From: JBBIOI01 sp037443425
GTDB lineage: Bacteria; Desulfobacterota; BSN033; UBA1163
Assembly: GCA_037443425.1 (NCBI GenBank)
Contig: JBBIOI010000075.1
Location: forward strand, 1 to 17,015
DNA length: 17,015 bases
Direction of reading: 5' to 3'
Shown here: one piece after another, positions 8,342-13,995 of the stretch
Layout of the letters: the number at the start of each line of letters is the position of its first letter
How positions within the stretch are numbered: the stretch's first letter is position 1
Notes under the pieces: model-generated
What the model was told of the DNA's origin: nothing
Database searches by the model: none
Seen by the model: the letters and a program-made list of their open reading frames with translations, nothing else
Translations under genes and position numbers: made by a program

Positions 8342-9614
8342 CAGGAATAATGCTTCCTCCTGAAGGAAAGATTGCCACATCGGCATGAGGCATATTTTTA
8401 TAAGCCATTTTAATGGCCTCTTGAATATTAGTAGCATGAGAAAATTTCATCATTCTTACGAGATCAGCTGAAAGCCCTTCTGTAACATGGATAACATTAT
8501 ATTTCTGAGCAATCTCCTTAAAATGAACTACCTGCATAATATAAGAGATTCCAAATGGCTTTAAATGATCAGGGATATCTCCCTCAATTAGACGGCGATG
8601 AAAGCTTGTAGCACTTTCATCACTTCCCATTTCTTTTATGAGAGGCAAGATAGGGCCAGCTTCCTTTTGTGGTGAAACCCATATGATTGTCCCTCCATTT
8701 TTAGTGCAGTTACTTGCCATAAGAAGGGCTTTAGTAGATTGAACTCCAATCTCCAGAGGATATGAAGCAGTGATTGTTATATCAGGAAGTTTTGGGAGTG
8801 AAACTGTTAATATAGACCTTGCAAAATTTGAGGCAGCCTTGTGTTCTAAAAAAGGGTCTCCAGCAAAGACTTTAATAACCTCCCTCTTTTCATTCAAAAT
8901 GAAGTCTATTTTGAATTTAAGCCCTGAAAGTCGACCTGCTTCTACAATTTCTTCATAATATGGATTTCCATCGAGGATATTGATCCTTGAATTTTTATTT
9001 CTCATCCATGTAAAATGGTGGCTTGCTGTTGTTTTATAGGAGCATACCCCTGGCATAATGATTTTGTAACCGCCTCCAAACCCTGATGAGGGGTGTGGCA
9101 TACATTCACCGATTCCAATTATTAGGTCAGAGCTTGCAACATAAGGATTTATTTCTATTGGAGTCCCCCAGTGTGTCCTTCCTATAAGAATATTTTCCTT
9201 TGAATGGGGATCATGTGGAAATATACGGTCTCTGAGCCGTAAGAATGCTTTATCACCAATCTTTGTCTTTAAGGCTTCAAGGGTTGGGATAGGATGAGTT
9301 CCTAAGGCACATATTGCGGTTACGTCCGTATCAGATATTCCAGCCTTATTTAGACGATCCAAGACTTCTGTAATCACAAGATGGGTTGGGGTTGGTCTCT
9401 GAAGATCATCAAAAAGGATAGATACCTTCATCCCGGGCTTAGCAAGTGCCTCTATTTTGGGTGATCCAATAGGATGATCAAGTGCGTTTCGGATTTCCTC
9501 AAGCGGATTATTAGCTCCTGACAGGGATAACCTGTCCTCAAATGATATTAAGTTCCATCCCTTTGGTAGATCGAAATATAGTTTTTCTCTTCCATAGTTT
9601 AGAAAATATTTCAT
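8331..9614 (-). CDS. larA: LarA-family nickel-pincer-nucleotide 2-hydroxy-acid racemase
   Basis: 427-residue member of the LarA (DUF2088) family. LarA interconverts D- and L-lactate by hydride transfer through a covalently bound nickel pincer nucleotide. The residues known in Lactiplantibacillus LarA are present at nearly the same positions: Asp70 and Arg73 in F-D-D-L-Q-R-P-T-P, His107 in ALGTH, His174 in MPHP, Lys184 in GGGYK (the cofactor-linking lysine), His199/200 in ASHHF, and Gln292/Lys295 in GVQSTK. No start ambiguity: an A-A-G-G-A sequence lies about nine bases before the ATG. LarB, LarC and LarE, which make the cofactor, are not in this window and must lie elsewhere if the enzyme is active. 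Other LarA-family enzymes act on malate, phenyllactate or other hydroxy acids, so lactate is a likely but unproven substrate. Confidence 0.88.
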   Translation of the reverse strand: MKYFLNYGREKLYFDLPKGWNLISFEDRLSLSGANNPLEEIRNALDHPIGSPKIEALAKPGMKVSILFDDLQRPTPTHLVITEVLDRLNKAGISDTDVTAICALGTHPIPTLEALKTKIGDKAFLRLRDRIFPHDPHSKENILIGRTHWGTPIEINPYVASSDLIIGIGECMPHPSSGFGGGYKIIMPGVCSYKTTASHHFTWMRNKNSRINILDGNPYYEEIVEAGRLSGLKFKIDFILNEKREVIKVFAGDPFLEHKAASNFARSILTVSLPKLPDITITASYPLEIGVQSTKALLMASNCTKNGGTIIWVSPQKEAGPILPLIKEMGSDESATSFHRRLIEGDIPDHLKPFGISYIMQVVHFKEIAQKYNVIHVTEGLSADLVRMMKFSHATNIQEAIKMAYKNMPHADVAIFPSGGSIIPDVR

Positions 9615-9648
9615 GATAGATTCCTTTAAGAGATTTTTTGTTTAAAAT

Positions 9649-9671
9649 TTTTTGAGTATGCATCTCAAAAA
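9649..9671. promoter_or_regulatory. Inverted repeat upstream of larA
   Basis: TTTTTGAG (9649-9656), loop TATGCAT, CTCAAAAA (9664-9671) in the 90-base gap between the DUF6485 gene and larA, the longest gap inside the operon. It could be an operator or an attenuating hairpin, but no proper T-run follows it on the minus strand and no clear promoter is seen, so its role is open. Confidence 0.3.
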
Positions 9672-9704
9672 CACTTTCTAAAGATTTGTATTTAGAAGAC
9701 TTAC

Positions 9705-9908
9705 TTAAATAAATGATTTATTTTCAGAGAAAAATCGGCGAATGGAGCGATCATACGTCCTTTCTCCCTCAGGAGAAAAAAGACATCCAGGTAGTTGCCT
9801 TTTACTCCAATGATAGGATATACATTCACAACATCTCCCTTTCCTATTACAAGGTTCATATGTACATGTACATTGTTTTTTATTCTTTTCGATATTGCAC
9901 TCTAACAT
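9705..9908 (-). CDS. Small Cys-rich DUF6485 family protein
   Basis: A 67-residue protein with cysteines at 4, 13, 15, 20, 26, 27, 29 and 42. The spacing C-T-C-T-Y-x-x-C-x-R-K-G-x-C-C-E-C is followed by His33, a likely zinc or iron-sulfur site. A conserved tail reads R-T-Y-D-R-S-I-R-R-F near 50-59. I recognise this as the DUF6485 pattern, a small protein of unknown function seen in anaerobic bacteria. A strong Shine-Dalgarno (AAGGAGGT at 9926-9919) lies ten bases before the ATG. It follows the 320-residue unknown gene by 5 bases, so the two are almost certainly co-translated from one mRNA. A plus-strand frame of similar size over the same bases has no ribosome site or recognisable domain and is its shadow. 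Confidence 0.75.
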   Translation of the reverse strand: MLECNIEKNKKQCTCTYEPCNRKGRCCECISYHWSKRQLPGCLFSPEGERTYDRSIRRFFSENKSFI

Positions 9909-9913
9909 GATTT

Positions 9914-10876
9914 TTAATACCTCCTTATGGAGCTTAATTTTTCAATTACTGAGGCATAGAGTAGTGGAAACATAATCTCATGATGTCCGATGAGGTTGTA
10001 GCCTTTTCCGCCTTTTAAGTTTGGTCTTTTTACTACATTCACATTTGGTCGATAATGTTGAATAAAATCCATATTAATTGTAGTAATATTGAATACAGGA
10101 TAACCAAGGTTTCTCGCCATAGCTATTGCCTTTAAAAAAACCTCAGGGATTATTACTGCGGAGCCCAAATTTATAAATACACCTTCTTCAAGTTGTGAGA
10201 CAAGAGATGTGAATTTATGAAAATCTTTAAGACTTCCTTCACCGATAGCCGCTCCGTTAGCAAAAGGGCCCATATGGATAATATCAGTTCCTATGGCTAC
10301 ATGGACGGTAATAGGAATGCCCATCTTTTTCCCCTGAGCGAGGATAGAAAGATTTTTATAAGGAAATCTTCCCTCAAGAATTTTTTCCCCTATTGCCTCA
10401 CCTATTCCAAACCCCTTTGCTATACCTTCGCATATAGTGGTATTAATAATTTCATGGGTCTCTTTTACCATTCCAAAAGTACCATTTGAGAGCTCCTCTT
10501 CTACCTCTTCAGATGTATGACCAACTAATGCTAATTCAAAATCATGGATTAAACAAGCTCCATTTAATGCAATACCTTTTAATATACCCCTTTTCATCCA
10601 GTCAATTAGGAGTGGATTAAGCCCAACCTTTATTGGATGAGCCCCCATTCCCAGGAGAACCATCTTTTTTCTTTTTACGGCCTCAACAATCCTTTCTATT
10701 ATCTCTCGAAAATCTTTGCCTGCCAAGATATTAGGTAGTGAATTTATAAACTTAGATAGATCTTTACCTTCTTGCCAACTCTTTGCAAACAGGTTCTGGC
10801 TGACTTTATGTCTTTTTTCTTTTATTGAAGTATATTTAATTTTTTGGAGATTTAGAGTCTTAATCTTGTTTTGCAT
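9914..10876 (-). CDS. Conserved protein of unknown function (possible deoxyhypusine-synthase-like Rossmann fold)
   Basis: I cannot name this 320-residue protein with confidence. It is cytoplasmic (no signal or helices). After a basic N-terminus of about 60 residues it has glycine-rich alternating strands typical of a Rossmann-like fold: VLLGMGAHPIKVGL at 73-86, NGACLIHDFE at 105-114, VAIGTDIIHMGP at 193-204, NLGSAVIIPE at 236-245 and KGYNLIGHHEIM at 291-302. Conserved-looking His, Asp and Glu sit in these loops. The A-H-P-I-K-V-G-L / N-G-A-C-x-x-H-D pair faintly recalls the deoxyhypusine-synthase-like NAD-binding fold, which is a guess only. The start is firm: TAAGGAG, which contains the gmhA stop codon, lies seven bases before the ATG. 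It sits between gmhA and DUF6485/larA with gaps of 11 and 5 bases, so it shares their regulation. Confidence 0.7.
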   Translation of the reverse strand: MQNKIKTLNLQKIKYTSIKEKRHKVSQNLFAKSWQEGKDLSKFINSLPNILAGKDFREIIERIVEAVKRKKMVLLGMGAHPIKVGLNPLLIDWMKRGILKGIALNGACLIHDFELALVGHTSEEVEEELSNGTFGMVKETHEIINTTICEGIAKGFGIGEAIGEKILEGRFPYKNLSILAQGKKMGIPITVHVAIGTDIIHMGPFANGAAIGEGSLKDFHKFTSLVSQLEEGVFINLGSAVIIPEVFLKAIAMARNLGYPVFNITTINMDFIQHYRPNVNVVKRPNLKGGKGYNLIGHHEIMFPLLYASVIEKLSSIRRY

Positions 10877-10883
10877 TAAAAGG

Positions 10884-10890
10884 CTCCTTA
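10884..10890 (-). promoter_or_regulatory. Shine-Dalgarno overlapping the gmhA stop
   Basis: On the minus strand the bases read TAAGGAG: the TAA is the gmhA stop and the AAGGAG is the ribosome site of the next gene, seven bases before its ATG. This fixes that start and indicates translational coupling from gmhA into the unknown 320-residue protein. Confidence 0.7.
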
Positions 10891-11469
10891 ATGGGTGGCT
10901 TTAAGGAAAAGTGAATGTTCCACCATTTCGCAAAGGATATGACCAACAAGGATGTGGACTTCTTGAATTCTTGGTGTACTATTTGAGGGGACAATAAGAG
11001 ATATATCAGCAAGCTTTGCCATTTTACCTCCATCATTTCCAGTAAGTGCTATTGTCTTGATTCTCATATCCTTAGCCACCTCTAAGGCCCTAATCATATT
11101 GGGAGAATTTCCACTCGTACTTATACCCAATGCAACATCATCCTCTTTGCCCAGTGCCTTAAGTTGTTTGGCAAATATTTCGTTAAAAGAAAAGTCGTTT
11201 GATATACTTGTAAGAATAGAAGTATCAGTAGTTAGGGCGATAGCAGGAAGAGGTGGTCTTTCCATAATATAACGATTAACAAATTCTGCAGCAATATGTT
11301 GAGCATCTGCGGCACTACCACCATTTCCAAAGAGAAAAAGCCTATTGCCCATCTCAAAGGCATGTGATATGGTTTTTATGGCCTCAATGAGGTTTGCCAT
11401 ATTCTCTTTGAGAAATCGTGTCTTTAGCTCTCCACTTTCTTTAAATCTTTTTAGAATTATATTTTCCAT
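10888..11469 (-). CDS. gmhA: Phosphoheptose (sedoheptulose-7-phosphate) isomerase GmhA
   Basis: SIS-domain isomerase of 193 residues. It converts sedoheptulose 7-phosphate to D-glycero-D-manno-heptose 7-phosphate, the first step toward the ADP-heptose used in LPS inner core. The phosphate-binding FGNGGSAADAQHIAAEF is at 47-63 and S-T-S-G-N-S at 117-122. His58, Glu62, Gln169 and His177 fall at a constant offset of three from the zinc/catalytic His61, Glu65, Gln172 and His180 of characterised GmhA enzymes, so the active site looks complete. The N-terminal helix aligns with E. coli GmhA from residue 1, supporting ATG 11469. There is no Shine-Dalgarno before it, and the -10 box ends nine bases upstream, so the mRNA may be leaderless. 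It is the first gene of the long operon. The later heptose genes (hldE, gmhB) are not in the window. Confidence 0.92.
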   Translation of the reverse strand: MENIILKRFKESGELKTRFLKENMANLIEAIKTISHAFEMGNRLFLFGNGGSAADAQHIAAEFVNRYIMERPPLPAIALTTDTSILTSISNDFSFNEIFAKQLKALGKEDDVALGISTSGNSPNMIRALEVAKDMRIKTIALTGNDGGKMAKLADISLIVPSNSTPRIQEVHILVGHILCEMVEHSLFLKATH

Positions 11470-11478
11470 TGAATAGAA

Positions 11479-11507
11479 ATAATATATTTTCTGCCTTTAG
11501 CTGTCAA
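11479..11507 (-). promoter_or_regulatory. Sigma70-type promoter of the gmhA operon
   Basis: On the minus strand, a consensus -35 TTGACA (11507-11502), a 17-base spacer and TATTAT (11484-11479, one mismatch to TATAAT). The ATG of gmhA begins only nine bases after the -10 box, so transcription should start about at the codon itself. No other promoter this good is seen before any downstream gene of the ten-gene run. Confidence 0.75.
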
Positions 11508-11515
11508 GAACTCTT

Positions 11516-11600
11516 TGTGAGAGACAGGAAAAAATATTTAAAAATCTTTTCAGATTAGAGGCTGGTTAAAAAGCCTATCCCTTGAATGCGGGCTTTTATT
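11516..11600 (+). repeat. Single related repeat unit upstream of gmhA
   Basis: This intergenic stretch resembles one arm of the element at 13996-14237. It shares GAGAGA, GAAAA, TATTTAAAAAT, GATTAGA (11553-11559) and CCCTT-GAATGCGGGCTTTTA (11579-11598) in the same order; the left arm there has CCCTTCGAATGCGGGCTTTTA. It also contains AAAAGCC (11569-11575) paired with GGCTTTT (11591-11597), a possible hairpin that could end transcription of the macro-domain gene. It lies between that gene and the gmhA promoter. Confidence 0.45.
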
Positions 11601-11605
11601 AGATT

Positions 11606-12145
11606 TCATTTATTTTTTGTTAATTCTTTTAATGCCTCTTCATATGCATTATAAGTTTTTGAATCAAAGAGTACAAAGCGGACAAGTTTAATTTCTGGAT
11701 GATCCTTAAGATAATTTATAACCGTTTTCAATGCAATTCTTGAGGCCTCTTCAACCGGATATCCATATACACCTGTACTAATCGAAGGAAATGCAATAGA
11801 AGATATTTTGTGTTGTGTACATAACTCAAGGCTTTTCTGGTAGGCACTGGAAAGGAGTTCTCTGTCCTTTTCTGATCCAGAATATCTTGGACCAACTGCG
11901 TGGATTACATATTTTGCCTTGAGATTACCAGCACCAGTAATTACAGCAGATCCTGTAGGACATCCCTTATATTTCGCCCTCAATTCTGCCATAATTGAAG
12001 GACCTCCAGCCCTATGGATGGCTCCATCAACTCCTCCACCCCCAGCAAGCTGTGAATTTGCTGCATTACCAATTGCCTCGGTCTCTTCGAGGGTAATATC
12101 TCCTTGAGTGATTTCCAATGTTGATTGATTTATCATGACCTTCAT
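11606..12145 (-). CDS. Macro-domain ADP-ribose deacylase (MacroD/YmdB type)
   Basis: A 179-residue single macro domain of the MacroD/YmdB class, which removes acetyl from O-acetyl-ADP-ribose and ADP-ribose from acidic residues. The class motifs are complete: QGDIT at 14-18, NAANS at 27-31, GGGGVDGAIHRAGG at 35-48 with the catalytic-loop Asp40, HAVGP at 82-86, and the pyrophosphate-binding SISTGVYGYP at 121-130. Cytoplasmic. The start is well supported by GGAGGGG five bases before the ATG and a promoter further upstream. It points toward gmhA but is separated by 136 bases holding the gmhA promoter and a repeat copy, so it is probably its own unit. In anaerobes of this kind it may serve NAD-metabolite clearance or reversal of ADP-ribosylation; the sequence does not distinguish these. 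Confidence 0.9.
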   Translation of the reverse strand: MKVMINQSTLEITQGDITLEETEAIGNAANSQLAGGGGVDGAIHRAGGPSIMAELRAKYKGCPTGSAVITGAGNLKAKYVIHAVGPRYSGSEKDRELLSSAYQKSLELCTQHKISSIAFPSISTGVYGYPVEEASRIALKTVINYLKDHPEIKLVRFVLFDSKTYNAYEEALKELTKNK

Positions 12146-12171
12146 ATGTTCCCCTCCGATTTTTTTATAAA

Positions 12172-12200
12172 ATATTAAATTTTTTATCCATTTTTTTCAA
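12172..12200 (-). promoter_or_regulatory. Probable promoter of the macro-domain gene
   Basis: Minus strand: TTGAAA (12200-12195), 17-base spacer, TAATAT (12177-12172), then an A/T-rich leader and a GGAGGGG ribosome site at 12157-12151. The -10 match is 4 of 6, so moderate confidence in an AT-rich background. Confidence 0.45.
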
Positions 12201-12278
12201 TCTTAAAAGAGGATGCTAAAAATGGATATTTGCATATTTGCACTTGAAAAATTCATATCAAATGGTTAAATTCTATTT

Positions 12279-12284
12279 GGTGAG
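12279..12284 (+). promoter_or_regulatory. Ribosome site deciding the DUF1178 start
   Basis: GGTGAG lies five bases before ATG 12290. The in-frame GTG at 12284 overlaps this site and is therefore unlikely to be the start, even though it would lengthen the protein by two residues. Confidence 0.6.
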
Positions 12285-12289
12285 TGGTT

Positions 12290-12694
12290 ATGATTGTTTA
12301 TGATCTGATGTGTTCAAATGGACATATATTTGAATGCTGGTTTAAGGATAGTGCCTCCTTTGAAGAGCAGAAGAATGCTGGGATTATAAATTGTCCTATA
12401 TGTGATGATACAGCTGTTGAGATGGTATTTTCACCATTTATGATAAAAAGAAAAGAAGAGAAAAAGAGGGAGGCTATTGAACCTTTTCAAGTCTTACAAG
12501 AAATTCAAGAATTTTTAGATAAAAATTTTGAAGATGTAGGTTCAGAATTTGCAAAAGAAGCGTTAAAAATGCATTGGGGAGAGACAAAAAAGAGAAATAT
12601 AAAAGGTATTACAACTCCTCAGGAAGAAAACATTCTTAAAGAAGAGGGTGTGCCTTTTTTTAAGATTCCTATAATAAAAAGGTTATATAATTAA
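12290..12694 (+). CDS. DUF1178 family protein (zinc-ribbon-like)
   Basis: A 134-residue protein starting MIVYDLMCSNGH, the hallmark N-terminus of DUF1178. Two Cys pairs frame a small zinc-ribbon-like module: Cys8 with His12, and the C-P-I-C pair near 38-41. Between them lies F-E-C-W-F-K-D, another family feature. The C-terminal half contains the usual KEALKMHWGET helix and ends in G-V-P-F-F-K-I-P, also typical. Function of the family is unknown. The protein is cytoplasmic, charged and has no membrane segment. It is divergent from the macro-domain gene (144 bases between starts) and ends four bases before the convergent stop of the BFN-PDZ gene, with no hairpin terminator between. Confidence 0.85.
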   Translation: MIVYDLMCSNGHIFECWFKDSASFEEQKNAGIINCPICDDTAVEMVFSPFMIKRKEEKKREAIEPFQVLQEIQEFLDKNFEDVGSEFAKEALKMHWGETKKRNIKGITTPQEENILKEEGVPFFKIPIIKRLYN

Positions 12695-12698
12695 AAGG

Positions 12699-13487
12699 TT
12701 AAGGTTTTAAAGAGAGATTTATTTCCTTTATTTTTTCATCCCTAAATATTTGAATCTTTAGGGAGACCTCTTCCTTTAAGGTATCAAAGACCTCTTCAAA
12801 TTCCTTTATATTCCCTATATCTTTAAGACCTATCTTAGTGATGATATCGCCTGCCTTTATACCAGATTTTTCTCCAGAACTTCCAGCTATTACTTCTGCT
12901 ACCAAGACCCCTTTTGAGCCTTTAAAATTAAAGTGGGACGCTAAAGATGGTGTTAACTCCTGAACACGAATTCCATATCTTTCCCCAAGGGTCTCTTTTT
13001 TGGTAATGGATATTCCTTGTTGTTCAAGAATCTTTGTAGCAACAAGAATGGGACTTTTAAATTTTAGTGCCAGTATAATGGCATCGCTTGGCCGGGCATC
13101 GATTTCAATTACTCCTTTGTTTAATATCAATGATAATATCGCGAAGTAGGTATTATCTCGCAAATCAACAATTTTAACATCCTTTATCTTAGCCTTTAAT
13201 TGAGTTAGTATCGAGTGCAAAAGATCATGTGTCATTGGTCTTGGGGTATGGATATTTTTCAATTCTCTATCAATCGCCCCTGCCTCAAGGATTCCAATCC
13301 AGATGGGCAATGCCTTTTTACCTTCCTTATCCATCAATATCACTACCGGATTTTGACCAATAGTATCGATCCTGACACCTTTTACTTCCATCTCAATAAA
13401 TGAGGGTAAAACCTCATTACCTGCTGAGATAAACATAAAAGAGAGTAATAAAATTCCACCAACTATAATCTTAATATATTTTTTCAT
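12699..13487 (-). CDS. Exported bifunctional-nuclease (DUF151) domain fused to PDZ
   Basis: A 262-residue protein in three parts. Residues 1-about 23 form a signal peptide (MKKYIK then a hydrophobic run ending F-I-S-A-G). Residues about 30-160 are a BFN/DUF151 domain, with V-V-I-L-M-D-K-E-G-x-K-A-L-P-I-W-I-G at 48-65, M-T-H-D-L-L at 85-90 and the signature E-I-D-A-R-P-S-D-A-I at 128-137. Residues about 170-262 are a PDZ domain with G-V-L-V-A-E-V near 193-199 and S-G-I-K-A-G-D-I-I near 208-216. Bifunctional nuclease relatives are normally short cytoplasmic proteins; here the domain is placed outside the cytoplasm with a PDZ peptide-binding module. PDZ suggests recognition of protein C-termini or a partner protease. 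The ATG overlaps the stop of the upstream GemA-like gene (ATGA), so the two are translationally coupled. Nuclease activity is not shown for exported members. Confidence 0.8.
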   Translation of the reverse strand: MKKYIKIIVGGILLLSFMFISAGNEVLPSFIEMEVKGVRIDTIGQNPVVILMDKEGKKALPIWIGILEAGAIDRELKNIHTPRPMTHDLLHSILTQLKAKIKDVKIVDLRDNTYFAILSLILNKGVIEIDARPSDAIILALKFKSPILVATKILEQQGISITKKETLGERYGIRVQELTPSLASHFNFKGSKGVLVAEVIAGSSGEKSGIKAGDIITKIGLKDIGNIKEFEEVFDTLKEEVSLKIQIFRDEKIKEINLSLKP

Positions 13488-13933
13488 ACATCCTTCCTTT
13501 CCTTTATTGCCCTATGTCTAAGTATGGCCATTAAACCGATTATAATCTTTTGACCATCTCTTCTTGTAAGGGGCTCTTGTTTCTTAATAATCCTTTTACA
13601 GAAGGAATTGTAATGCCTTTTATCCCAACCCAATTTTTCTAAGAGATAAGAAATAAAATTTTGTTGATTTATTGTGATAGATTCATATCCATCTTCACTC
13701 TCTTTGGGGATTAGGCGCCCTTTTGGCAAAGGTTCATAAGGATCAAGGAGGAGGCCACGAAATCCCATCTCTTGGAAACGTTTCATTACCCTTTCGAAGC
13801 CCTCTCTTGTTAATTCAGTCGAGCTTTCTACGCCTGCTATCCCCTTAAGGATTTGGCGATATGTTTCTTCATCCAGTTTGAGTTTTTCTTTAGCAATATG
13901 AACAACTGCCTTCTTTTTTCGACCAATAGCCAT
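13484..13933 (-). CDS. GemA-like (DUF1018, phage Mu gp16 family) protein
   Basis: A 149-residue basic protein matching the DUF1018/GemA family named after phage Mu gp16, implicated in host gene or DNA topology modulation. The N-terminal half has the family pattern V-H-I-A-K-E-K-L-x-L-D-E-E-T-Y-R-Q-I-L at 11-29, S-S-T-E-L-T-R-E near 37-44 and F-x-E-M-G-F-R-G at 53-60. The C-terminal half repeats the typical LEKLGWDKRHYNSFCKRI helix region near 97-114, followed by an L-T-R-R-D-G-Q-K-I-I helix. No other phage genes are visible nearby. It is followed by, and coupled to, the exported BFN-PDZ gene. A perfect TATAAT lies only eight bases before its ATG and no Shine-Dalgarno is present. Confidence 0.75.
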   Translation of the reverse strand: MAIGRKKKAVVHIAKEKLKLDEETYRQILKGIAGVESSTELTREGFERVMKRFQEMGFRGLLLDPYEPLPKGRLIPKESEDGYESITINQQNFISYLLEKLGWDKRHYNSFCKRIIKKQEPLTRRDGQKIIIGLMAILRHRAIKERKDV

Positions 13934-13941
13934 TTATTTAA

Positions 13942-13947
13942 ATTATA
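13942..13947 (-). promoter_or_regulatory. -10 box of the GemA-like/BFN-PDZ operon
   Basis: Minus strand reads TATAAT, a perfect -10 hexamer, eight bases before the ATG at 13933. The -35 region 17 bases upstream is weak (TTCATT). As with gmhA, this spacing predicts a transcript starting at or next to the start codon. Confidence 0.55.
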
Positions 13948-13995
13948 ACTAAGTTAAAAAGAAAAATGAAATTTTTATATTGAGCCACAGAAGGA

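Noticed and set aside
8342..8437. N-terminal extension of the VanZ-like protein to ATG 8437
   Set aside because: It would overlap larA by over 100 bases and put a basic/aromatic tail before the first helix; the start at 8341 gives the normal family form.
9713..9910. 65-codon plus-strand open frame opposite the DUF6485 gene
   Set aside because: The minus-strand frame has a strong Shine-Dalgarno, operon spacing and a recognised Cys pattern; the plus frame has none of these.
12226..12242. Tandem ATATTTGC repeat before the DUF1178 gene as an operator
   Set aside because: Two 8-base copies in A/T-rich intergenic DNA are easily chance, and no matching site is seen elsewhere in the window.
13484..13933. 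A prophage around the GemA-like gene
   Set aside because: No integrase, portal, tail, Mu transposase or other phage gene is visible on either side; neighbours are ordinary chromosomal genes.
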